Shown: positions 36,123 through 44,279 of the stretch, in pieces
How the letters are laid out: every line of letters starts with the position of its first letter
Position numbering within the stretch: the first letter of the stretch is position 1
Origin: Liminaster sp964567855
GTDB lineage: Bacteria; Bacteroidota; Bacteroidia; Bacteroidales; UBA3663
Length of the DNA: 64,000 nucleotides
Direction of reading: 5' to 3'
NCBI GenBank assembly: GCA_964567855.1
Contig: CAZMOE010000005.1
Location: 1-64,000 of the forward strand
The notes under the pieces: generated by a model
Databases searched by the model: none
What the model was told of the DNA's origin: nothing
What the model saw: the letters and a program-made list of their open reading frames with translations, nothing else
Made by a program: the position numbers and the translations under genes

Positions 36123-39100
36123 TTATTTGCGGTATTTGAAGATTTCGCGGTCTTTGTTATCTTTGAGGATAACGATTAAACGCACTTCAGACGGTAAGAC
36201 GCTTTTGAGTTGTTGCACGAATATGTCTGTAGCATTTTGGTAGAAAGACATATCCTGCTCCGAAGTTTTGTATTTCGATTCCGGAATACGAAATACCATC
36301 TCGGTCGAAGTTTTATTGAGAATGGTCCAGGATTGCAGTGTCAAATGTTTTGCATCTTCCCCCAAGTCCAAGGGTAAGTTTTTCGCAACTTCCCTTACTT
36401 CTTTTTGCCAAGAGGAAGGTTCTGTATTGGAAATGTTCTCCCAATTTTCGCCATTCCATTGTTGCCTGATGATCCGATTCCCATTTTTATCGTAACCCGA
36501 TCTTTGAGAGGGATTGGAAGATGCATCATCGTATGCATAGTTCCATTTGTGGATGCCGTTTTCGGCATTTGTAGGGGATTGATTTTTCCCGAAATATGTT
36601 TCGGCGACTTTTCTGCCATATTCATCATAGGCATATGTTGCCATGAAAACATTGTAGGCCAATGTAGGTTGTTCTTGGGTGTCGTACACGCTGTAGGATT
36701 GTATATTGTTTCTTTCATCGTATACATACTTAATGAGGTGATATTTTGAGGAAGGATTGATCATCGGTTTGTCATATTGATCGTAGTAACGGGTTTCCAA
36801 TTCCTTTCCTCTTTGATTTTTTACCATTCTTATTACAGCCCATCCGGTTGCAGGGTTAATGATGAGATTTCCGTAACCGTCGCCGGCCGCGATATAGTTT
36901 ATATTTCCCCATTCATCATATTGCACGAATCCTTCGGGAACATATTGACTGATAGGGGTGGGGTTGCCATCGGTTCCATAATAAGACTGGCGTATGATAC
37001 GTCCTGTAGCATCGTACTCGTTTCTGGCAATGGCATATTTATCCGTTTTTCTGCAAACCAACTTCCCTTTTGCATCGAATGTGGTAGTTTCTATGCAGTT
37101 GCCGCGGTCGTCATATTTCCATTGATAGATGGCCGCATTGTCGTTATTGATCGGGGTGAGATTTCCGGTCAGATCGTAATATCGGACTTCAGTATCTTGA
37201 CCGCGGTCATTACACGTGTATTCGGCTTGATAGTATTTTTGTTGGCAAAGGGCCGGCTTCCCTTCTGCGTTGACGCAAGAGATTTTAATCAGGTTGTCAT
37301 GTTCGTCGTAGGTGTATCGGTTGTTGACCCAATAGCGGGGCAATTTCCCTTGCGCATCTGACCAATAGTTGGCGAGAACGTTCCCCCGTTCGTCATATTC
37401 CGATTTCTTTATAGCCCAGCCTTCGGAAGTATTGCAGAGTTCCCCTTGGGCGTTGACGTAACGGATTTCGAGTTGATTTCCTCTGTCATCGTATGTGGCG
37501 AACCAGCCAACGTAAGCTTCATTGACGAGATTGGTTTTTTGGCGATGAGTGTCAAAAAACTCGCGATGGGTCTCGTTACCTGTGTCATCATAATCTGATT
37601 TCCATCCAGCGATCAGTTCACTGTTTAGAACCAGGCAGTCTTCTGTTCCATTAAAAAACTCGACCAATTCAGAGTTTCCTTGCAAGGAGTATTTGGTATG
37701 TACGCAAGGGATTTCACCATTGACAGCAGGGATTGGGTTCCCTTGGGCATCGAAATCTTTACGGTAGATTTGCCTGCCTTGGGCATCGTATCGGTATGAG
37801 ATGCTTGCGGTACCCCACGAAGTCGCGGTCAATATGTCTTCAGCATTATAAAAGGAGACATTAATCATGTTTCCTACTTCATCGTAAGTGCTACGTTGGA
37901 TAGCGAAACCTTCATTCGTCATGAAAGGATCACCGACGCTGTCGAGGTAGACGATAGTTAAGGGATACCCGTAGACGTCGTTGGTACTCTTTTGTCCGTA
38001 ATATCCTTCGTTGCATGCAATCGGTTGTTTGTCTTTTCCGAAAAAGGATATTTCTGTTCTAAACCCGTTGGCATCATATTGGTAACGGGCACCGGTGATA
38101 CCTTCGGAAGAAGAATAAGTCGGTTGATTGTCAATGCCAAAGTAGAATTGTTCGATGATAACTCCATTGGAGATGGTTTGCTCGGAGCCGGCGACATTGC
38201 AATCTCCCCGTAAGGAGAGGTTTCCATTTAGATCTTCATAAGATTGTTTGATAGTGTTACCCCATTTATCTACATAATTGCGACATACAGGAATGTTAAG
38301 ATCTTTTTCCCCTGCCGGACCATAAGAGGGAGAGAGATAGGTGAACCGTATGGGGTCATCGGCCTCATTATATTCTCGTGTGCGTATGGCCATTCCGCTT
38401 TTGGTTGCTTTGGGCTGTCCGTCATAACCGGTAAAAATCTCTTCTTTTACGCGTCCTTTTTCATCCAAGACATATTTCCGGCCGTAAAGTCCGTCGGCGT
38501 CGCAAACGCGGGCGTTTTGGAAGCTCGCATATTTAAGTTCCGTAACGTGGCCTGCGTCATCATAGGTAAGTAGGTAACGCGAAACTTTTCCGTGTGCATC
38601 ACCTTCGTCCATATTGGAGGTAAATGTCGTGACGGTTTGAGCACTTAGGTTCTTTTCGGTCCCATACTCATCGTCGTAGCGGAAAACCACGACGTTCAGG
38701 TCCTTATTGATATAGTCTTTGACCATTAAAACCTTGCCATGAGGGTCTAAAATTTTTATGTAATCAAGACTGCCGCTCTCGTTATAATAAAATTTACTGT
38801 CGGTAGGCCTTTCTATATCATCTGTAGTTGAATGTTTGATAATGCTACCCTTACTATTGATGTAAGACATGCGCAAAAGTTTGCGGCGGCAATATTCAAG
38901 ACGATAGGAGGCGGTTCGGTGTGCGACTTCATCGTCAGACAGTTCATGGATGCCCACCGGCACGCCCCATTCTTCGACATAGTCTTTGTAATAATATATC
39001 TTTGTCCGGGTATAATCCCACCAATAGATGCCAAGACCGATAACGAGAATAAATGCGGCGGCAATAGAGATCTTTATCCCTTTGGGAACTTTGGGCGGAT

Positions 39101-39923
39101 AGATAGCTATGTGAAGGGCTTTTTTAAATTCCTCGCAGCTTTGGTAACGTTCTTCCTCTTTTTTAGCTACAGCTTTGTCTACGACCTTTTGTACTTTTTC
39201 AGAGACGTATTTATAATATGTGCGTAGTCTTGGCAGCGGTTCTTCGACCACTTTTTTGTTTATGTCTAACTCGGTCAATGTCGTGGTGTCATAAGGGGCG
39301 TTGCCCGTCAGCATCTGATGCAGGAGTACGCCGAGGGAATAGATATCGGAAGGGGTACCGAGATGCTTGCCCTGCACTTGTTCCGGGCTCATATAGGATG
39401 GAGTACCCATGATAAGGTTTTCCTCATCCTCTTCTTTCCCTTGTTTGATGATTTTAGCGATGCCGAAATCCAGGATTTTGGGAATTCCTTCGTGAGTGAT
39501 GATAATGTTGGAGGGTTTGATGTCGCGATGTAAGATGTGGTGCTTATGGGCATATCCTACAGCATCCAAAATCGGTTCGAACAGGGGGCAGATGCGGTCT
39601 TCAACAATAAGGCCGGAGACGGTTTCTATGTATTTGTCCAAACTGATACCGTCGGCATATTCCATGATGAGATAAATATTGCCGGTTTCATCGATGTGAT
39701 AGTTGATGAAATGCACGATATTCGGATGATTGAGTTCCGCCAGATGTTCTGCTTCTTCTTGCAAATGCCGACGGGTAAAGTCATTGACCATGTCGGCATT
39801 GATAACCTTGATAGCGACTTTCTGCTGTTTGATGAATTTGTGTTCTGCTAAATAGACGCTACCCATACCACCTTTGCCGATATATGAAGTGATGGTATAG
39901 TTGAGTATTTCTTTTCCGATCAT
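36123..39923 (-). CDS. Transmembrane Hanks-type Ser/Thr kinase with large YD-like repeat ectodomain
   Basis: The protein has 1266 residues. Residues 1-275 are a complete eukaryotic-like kinase: glycine loop GKGGMGSVY, Lys39 (VAIK), catalytic Asp134 (HRDIKPSN), DFG Asp152, and GTPSYMSPEQ. One membrane helix follows (residues about 284-302, ISIAAAFILVIGLGIYWW). Residues of about 303-1170 hold a long series of imperfect units of about 40-50 residues of the form Y-D-x-x-G-N ... Y/F-x-D-x-x-G-x-P ... N-x-x-x-G (for instance SEYDERGNVLANYWSDAQGK, YDDRGNCIETTTFDAKGK). They look like YD/RHS-type or MORN-like beta repeats. The last 100 residues form a different end domain. Bacterial kinases of this kind usually carry PASTA or NHL sensors, so this ectodomain is unusual. 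Sixth gene of the cluster. Confidence 0.85.
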   Translation of the reverse strand: MIGKEILNYTITSYIGKGGMGSVYLAEHKFIKQQKVAIKVINADMVNDFTRRHLQEEAEHLAELNHPNIVHFINYHIDETGNIYLIMEYADGISLDKYIETVSGLIVEDRICPLFEPILDAVGYAHKHHILHRDIKPSNIIITHEGIPKILDFGIAKIIKQGKEEDEENLIMGTPSYMSPEQVQGKHLGTPSDIYSLGVLLHQMLTGNAPYDTTTLTELDINKKVVEEPLPRLRTYYKYVSEKVQKVVDKAVAKKEEERYQSCEEFKKALHIAIYPPKVPKGIKISIAAAFILVIGLGIYWWDYTRTKIYYYKDYVEEWGVPVGIHELSDDEVAHRTASYRLEYCRRKLLRMSYINSKGSIIKHSTTDDIERPTDSKFYYNESGSLDYIKILDPHGKVLMVKDYINKDLNVVVFRYDDEYGTEKNLSAQTVTTFTSNMDEGDAHGKVSRYLLTYDDAGHVTELKYASFQNARVCDADGLYGRKYVLDEKGRVKEEIFTGYDGQPKATKSGMAIRTREYNEADDPIRFTYLSPSYGPAGEKDLNIPVCRNYVDKWGNTIKQSYEDLNGNLSLRGDCNVAGSEQTISNGVIIEQFYFGIDNQPTYSSSEGITGARYQYDANGFRTEISFFGKDKQPIACNEGYYGQKSTNDVYGYPLTIVYLDSVGDPFMTNEGFAIQRSTYDEVGNMINVSFYNAEDILTATSWGTASISYRYDAQGRQIYRKDFDAQGNPIPAVNGEIPCVHTKYSLQGNSELVEFFNGTEDCLVLNSELIAGWKSDYDDTGNETHREFFDTHRQKTNLVNEAYVGWFATYDDRGNQLEIRYVNAQGELCNTSEGWAIKKSEYDERGNVLANYWSDAQGKLPRYWVNNRYTYDEHDNLIKISCVNAEGKPALCQQKYYQAEYTCNDRGQDTEVRYYDLTGNLTPINNDNAAIYQWKYDDRGNCIETTTFDAKGKLVCRKTDKYAIARNEYDATGRIIRQSYYGTDGNPTPISQYVPEGFVQYDEWGNINYIAAGDGYGNLIINPATGWAVIRMVKNQRGKELETRYYDQYDKPMINPSSKYHLIKYVYDERNNIQSYSVYDTQEQPTLAYNVFMATYAYDEYGRKVAETYFGKNQSPTNAENGIHKWNYAYDDASSNPSQRSGYDKNGNRIIRQQWNGENWENISNTEPSSWQKEVREVAKNLPLDLGEDAKHLTLQSWTILNKTSTEMVFRIPESKYKTSEQDMSFYQNATDIFVQQLKSVLPSEVRLIVILKDNKDREIFKYRK

Positions 39924-39941
39924 AATTTTGTGCTTTGTGTT

Positions 39942-40463
39942 TTATAGATTAATGAGAACAGAGACCATATTAATGGCAAATCCTACCCATGCCCAGGTGG
40001 CAATTTGAGAGGCTCGGCGGGGTGTTTCTTCTTTCATGGTGAAATACATAATCCAACCGACCAATGGTATTAAAAATGCCAATATATTGAGACCTATCGA
40101 TGGCTCATCTTTTTTTGCTGGCGTGAGAGGTACGTATGCCGGCGCCGCAGGTTGCACGGCGTGAGAAGAAGATTCACACTTTGTCTCTGCTTCGAATGGC
40201 CGGGCACTTTTAAGGGGTAACATGGCGTAGATTTGCGCCCAAGGTAGCGGGATATGATTTGCCAGCATGATGGGGGCACCGGGAGCTATCTCGATGCTGC
40301 GATTGTTGATATATTCGCCGTTTAACGTTGAGCCGTTTTTGCTTATATCTTTGTATATATAGCGTCCTCCGCTGATGCTGATCTCCGCATGAACTCGGCT
40401 GATGTTGTTGTCTGTGACGACGATGTCGCAAGAATTAGAGCGACCGATGGTAATGGATTTCAT
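39942..40463 (-). CDS. FHA-domain protein with C-terminal membrane hairpin
   Basis: In this 173-residue protein the N-terminal 80 residues are an FHA domain with the phosphothreonine-binding residues in place: SITIGRSNSCDIVV, SRVHAEI and DISKNGSTLNGEYI. A linker rich in Ala and Pro leads to two predicted helices (LNILAFLIPLVGWIMYF and ATWAWVGFAINMVSVLI) that match the C-terminal module of the kinase encoded just upstream. The start codon overlaps the stop of that kinase gene (ATGA), so translation is coupled. It would dock phosphorylated partners at the inner membrane. Confidence 0.85.
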   Translation of the reverse strand: MKSITIGRSNSCDIVVTDNNISRVHAEISISGGRYIYKDISKNGSTLNGEYINNRSIEIAPGAPIMLANHIPLPWAQIYAMLPLKSARPFEAETKCESSSHAVQPAAPAYVPLTPAKKDEPSIGLNILAFLIPLVGWIMYFTMKEETPRRASQIATWAWVGFAINMVSVLINL

Positions 40464-41827
40464 GAAAATTGTAGGATAAAATTAAGTATCATGTTTATGG
40501 CAAAACCGATCCAGGCTATTTTAGCGGCTGTGTGTGCCGCTTGGGGCCTTTGTTCTTTCCAGACGCCCCAAAGCACCCATCCGACGATCGGCACAAAAAA
40601 GGACAAGATTCCCAATCCGATGCCGAGACCTGCTCGTGTCGGAGGCTGTGGGGGAGGCGGAGGTGGTAGAGTAACGGTTTGGGGCAAACGTTCTTTGAGC
40701 ATTTGGATTACTGATTCCCATTCAAGCCGAATTTCCGGGCGACCTGCGAGACAAACTTCCGGCAAGGCATATTCCTGTTGCTCCGGGATAGCATAAGGAA
40801 ATGACTCGGATCCGTTGTGTAGATAGCGTCCGTCGACACCCGTGCCGTTAGTACTGTGGTCTTCAATCTCAATGATGGCGCCGGTAGGACTTGTTTTCAG
40901 GTATTTATAGTGGATTTTGAGATGGTTAGAGCTTACATATTCATTGTTGATGACGATGTCACAATCACCTCTTCCGACTGTCACTACGGCCCCGCTGACT
41001 TTTGTCTCGAGTCTTTCCGGTTCTGAAATCATTTCGTCAATGAGGGCCTGTTTGAATTTTGCTGCCGTTTGGAACCGGTTTAACATATTCTTATCGGTGG
41101 CCTTGAAGATGATGTTTTGGATTTCATCGGAAAGTTCGGGACGCAGGTCCTTGGCTCTTGGGAAATCATGATTCAAGATCTCCATCTTGGTTGCAAAGTC
41201 ATTACTTTGTTTTGTGATGGCATGTTTTCCGGTGAGCATGTAGTGGAGCAGACAACCTAAGGAATAGATATCTGTCCGGTGGTCGATGCTTAATCCTTTT
41301 ACTTGTTCCGGACTCATATAACCGTCGGTACCTACACACATGCCGATGGTCTGTCCGGTCGTGGTGTTCATGTCTTTGGCGATGCCAAAATCGATGACAC
41401 AAATGTTGCCATCCGGTCGGATCATGATATTGGACGGTTTTATGTCGCGGTGGATTTTGTTGACGTTGTGTATATATATGAATGCGTCCAAGATTTTTCC
41501 CATCAGCTGTTTCGCCTCTTTTTCAGAATACGGCCCGTGATCTTCTACTTGCTTTTGTATGGTTTTTCCCTCCACGTATTCCATGGGTAGATAGAGGTTT
41601 CCTTTCTCGTCTGAAAAGGTCTCGCCGATAATCTTTACCACCGAGGGATGGTTCATGCTTTTGAGGGATTTCGCTTCCGTGTCAAAGAATGCCCGGAAAT
41701 TTGGAATACTTACGTATTCGCATTTCAACATCTTGATGGCTACGGAATGACCATTGGGAGCCTTCCCTCTGTAAACGGCACCCATACCGCCCTGTCCGAT
41801 TTCTTCTTCGAGAATGTAATTGTGCAT
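40460..41827 (-). CDS. Hanks-type Ser/Thr kinase with FHA domain and membrane hairpin
   Basis: The 455-residue protein has its kinase at 1-265: GQGGMGAVY, Lys32 (VAIK), Asp128 (HRDIKPSN), DFG Asp146, GTDGYMSPEQ. An FHA domain lies at about 280-340 (VTVGRGDCDIVI, SSNHLKI, EDHSTNGTGVDG). A proline-rich linker (LPPPPPPQPPTR) leads to two membrane helices (about 402-422 and 436-453) with the VGW...K-E-x-x-P...GFAINM pattern shared with the next gene product. A kinase with its own FHA domain can bind autophosphorylated threonines or its substrates. It is the fourth gene of the cluster, following the PP2C gene by 46 bp, with a 4-nt overlap into the next gene. Confidence 0.9.
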   Translation of the reverse strand: MHNYILEEEIGQGGMGAVYRGKAPNGHSVAIKMLKCEYVSIPNFRAFFDTEAKSLKSMNHPSVVKIIGETFSDEKGNLYLPMEYVEGKTIQKQVEDHGPYSEKEAKQLMGKILDAFIYIHNVNKIHRDIKPSNIMIRPDGNICVIDFGIAKDMNTTTGQTIGMCVGTDGYMSPEQVKGLSIDHRTDIYSLGCLLHYMLTGKHAITKQSNDFATKMEILNHDFPRAKDLRPELSDEIQNIIFKATDKNMLNRFQTAAKFKQALIDEMISEPERLETKVSGAVVTVGRGDCDIVINNEYVSSNHLKIHYKYLKTSPTGAIIEIEDHSTNGTGVDGRYLHNGSESFPYAIPEQQEYALPEVCLAGRPEIRLEWESVIQMLKERLPQTVTLPPPPPPQPPTRAGLGIGLGILSFFVPIVGWVLWGVWKEQRPQAAHTAAKIAWIGFAINMILNFILQFS

Positions 41828-41873
41828 ATTTTACTGATTTAGCATTGTTTGTACTGAAGACTTTATTCCGGAT

Positions 41874-43664
41874 TCAGACCTGAACGGTAGAAGGTGCGGA
41901 TTCTTCTTTAGGGGATGTTGCAGAAGAATCAGCAGGAGCGGACTCCCCGTCGTTTTTTATTTCGTGGCTGCTGTCTCCTTCCGTCGATTTATCACTCGGA
42001 AGGGTAGTTCCTGGATTGTTTTGGGAAATGCTATCTTTTGCACTATCTATTACTTCGGTTATCTTAGGCTTAGACTGGCCGGAATCACTTGTTTCGTGTG
42101 TTTGTTTGTCGGGAAATTGAAAGAAGAAAGTGAAGATAGTATCAGAACCATTTATAGAAAAAACGGCAGAATCATTTTCAGGATAATCGTTTTTTTTCTT
42201 TAAAATGATTGTAGTTGTAGTACTATTCTTAGATTTGATTTCAATTTTGGGAGAGACCTTTATGATGGAGTCCTGAGCCATTTCAGATATAGATCTCTTC
42301 CATAAAGACTTGCCGGCCGGATTCTTGATTTCGATTTGGGAAGAATAGCCTGGTGTGATGGAAACTAATATTCCATTTTTATTAGCCTTTATGGAACCCA
42401 AATTTACCGGTGTGACGGGACGTTTGATGATCTCCTTATTTGCTTCATTTTTCGAATTGAAAGGGGAAACTTTGAAATGAAAAGTGCGTCTATGGCGGCC
42501 GTCTTGCAGAGTGAATGAACATTCTTCTTCTTTTTCAAGATTGACACCATCTTTTATTTGCAAGGAAATACGATCTTCTTCCTTTTCGGTGATGGAAAGC
42601 ATGTCGACATCATACAGAACGGAATCCTGATTGGCTTTAAAGCCGGCCTCATGCCAAATGAAATCGCCTGAAGAATTTTGTATGAGAGTCTCGTCTTCTC
42701 TAAAGATAATGGTACATATTTTTTTGTTTTGAGGAATGTTTATTATTCCGAAATCTTCAGTGATGGATTGAGGAGAGAGAGATTCCCAAAGGAAATAACC
42801 TCCACCACCGAGCAATAACAGCGCTAAAGCAAGGAGGCTAAACTGTAAAATGTTTTTTTTGCGCTTGTCATCGTTCTTGGAATGTCCTCTTTTTCCGGTG
42901 GTGGTAATCGAAAATTCTACCAATTCGCAGGTGATGTTGTCTAATCCTCCGTTTTCGCGGGCCTGTTCAATCAGAGTATCGGCACGATGCTGCATATTCG
43001 TGCCGATTTTACCGGCAATTTTAGCAATGGTCGTATTCGGCACCATGTTGCTGAGCCCATCGGAGCAAAGGAGGAAAACATCGCCGGCCTGGGGGAGGAT
43101 GGCCTCCTCCCTGATGGTTGCCGGTTGCATGTTGGGAATGCCTAAGGCGTTTGTGATTTCGTTTTTACGGGGATGGTGTTCCGCCTCGGCTTCACTGATC
43201 TGTCCTGCGTCGACCAAAGTCTGTACAAAAGAATGATCTTTGGTCAATTGTTTGATAGTGGATTCTCGGATCAGGTAAATGCGGCTGTCTCCCACATGGC
43301 CGATGTACACTTTGCCGTTACGCACCAATAGAAGCACGCACGTTGAACCCATTCCTGTCAGTTCGGGGTGCATTTGGGCGTGGAGCAGAATGTTTCTATT
43401 GGCTGTAAATATAGCTTCGGTGATGGCTTCATTAGGGTCCGCATGGTAATTGTCTCGTAAGTAGGCCAATATCGAGTCGACGGCGATATGTGAGGCTGTA
43501 GCACCTCCGACATGTCCCCCCATACCGTCGCAAACTACGGCCACACGGCCGTTAGGAGTATCGTCGAACCCTAAGAAATCTTCATTGGCGGCGCGTTTAC
43601 AGCCAACATCTGTCGCTCCGACGATTTGGCAATATTGGCTATAGTCCTCTAAGTTGGTTTTCAT
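41874..43664 (-). CDS. Membrane-anchored PP2C-type Ser/Thr phosphatase with extracytoplasmic region
   Basis: A 596-residue protein. The PP2C catalytic domain (residues about 10-255) has its metal-binding aspartates: NEDFLGF, Asp46 (CDGMGGHVGG), HVGDSRIY, Asp202 (CSDGLS) and Asp242 (GGLDNIT). A basic stretch (KRKK) precedes one membrane helix (about 272-293). The remaining 300 residues should lie outside the cytoplasm. They look like beta-rich Ig-like or BACON-type modules and end in a low-complexity Ser/Asp/Glu tail. Simple PP2C partners of Hanks kinases (PrpC, PppA) lack such a region, so it may sense a periplasmic signal. It would remove phosphate from the two kinases or their targets. It is 9 bp from the preceding FHA gene. 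Confidence 0.88.
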   Translation of the reverse strand: MKTNLEDYSQYCQIVGATDVGCKRAANEDFLGFDDTPNGRVAVVCDGMGGHVGGATASHIAVDSILAYLRDNYHADPNEAITEAIFTANRNILLHAQMHPELTGMGSTCVLLLVRNGKVYIGHVGDSRIYLIRESTIKQLTKDHSFVQTLVDAGQISEAEAEHHPRKNEITNALGIPNMQPATIREEAILPQAGDVFLLCSDGLSNMVPNTTIAKIAGKIGTNMQHRADTLIEQARENGGLDNITCELVEFSITTTGKRGHSKNDDKRKKNILQFSLLALALLLLGGGGYFLWESLSPQSITEDFGIINIPQNKKICTIIFREDETLIQNSSGDFIWHEAGFKANQDSVLYDVDMLSITEKEEDRISLQIKDGVNLEKEEECSFTLQDGRHRRTFHFKVSPFNSKNEANKEIIKRPVTPVNLGSIKANKNGILVSITPGYSSQIEIKNPAGKSLWKRSISEMAQDSIIKVSPKIEIKSKNSTTTTIILKKKNDYPENDSAVFSINGSDTIFTFFFQFPDKQTHETSDSGQSKPKITEVIDSAKDSISQNNPGTTLPSDKSTEGDSSHEIKNDGESAPADSSATSPKEESAPSTVQV

Positions 43665-43673
43665 ATAGCGAGG

Positions 43674-44243
43674 TTATAATTGGGGGATGGCAAGGAAGAT
43701 GAATTTTGAGGCTCCGATGACTATGATATCATTGGTATGAATTTTGGTCTTTTCACTGACGAACGAGCCATTGATGTACACACCATTGGAGGAATTCAAA
43801 TCATCGGCCCAAAAGATATTATCGCCGTTTCTGTATAAAATAAGCAGGTGTTCGGATGAAATGTGCGAATCGTTTGTGATTGGAATGTCGCAGGTATTGT
43901 TTCTTCCGATGATATTTCGTCCTTCGTATATTTTATACACTTCTCCTAAGGGAGATTGGTCGTACGAGATGAGTAATCCGACTAATTTACGTCCTCCATC
44001 GTTAGGTCCAACGGTGGTGCCGTTGAGAGTGCGGATAACGGTTCTTCCTCCTCCGACGTTTGCACCGGGGGTGGATATGGGCTTGGTGGGTATTTCTCCT
44101 GTACTGCTTTCAAAGGGGTTGTTGACTTTTGTTCTTTCTGAGTTTACTTGAGTGCTTGTCGCATTGGTAGGACAAAAGGGGCATTGATCGCCATAGATGC
44201 TTGAATCGTACTGGTGCCCGTTGGGACATTTTTTAGTTGCCAT
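43674..44243 (-). CDS. Soluble FHA-domain protein with N-terminal zinc ribbon
   Basis: In this 189-residue protein the first 30 residues hold a short zinc ribbon (CPNGH at residues 5-9 and CPFC about 20 residues later). Residues of about 30-80 are a flexible, Thr/Ser-rich linker (NSERTKVNNPFESSTGEIP) offering several threonines. The C-terminal FHA domain (about 100-189) shows GRNNTCDIPI, HISSEHLLI and LNSSNGVYINGSFV. No membrane segment is seen. The layout, a phosphorylatable N-terminal tail before one FHA domain, recalls GarA/OdhI and Fha-type adaptors, which switch by binding their own phosphothreonine. That reading is inference. It lies between the FHA-protease gene (36 bp) and the PP2C gene (9 bp). 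Confidence 0.82.
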   Translation of the reverse strand: MATKKCPNGHQYDSSIYGDQCPFCPTNATSTQVNSERTKVNNPFESSTGEIPTKPISTPGANVGGGRTVIRTLNGTTVGPNDGGRKLVGLLISYDQSPLGEVYKIYEGRNIIGRNNTCDIPITNDSHISSEHLLILYRNGDNIFWADDLNSSNGVYINGSFVSEKTKIHTNDIIVIGASKFIFLAIPQL

Positions 44244-44279
44244 AAATGTTGTGGTTTAAATGATGAATGTATGATGTTT

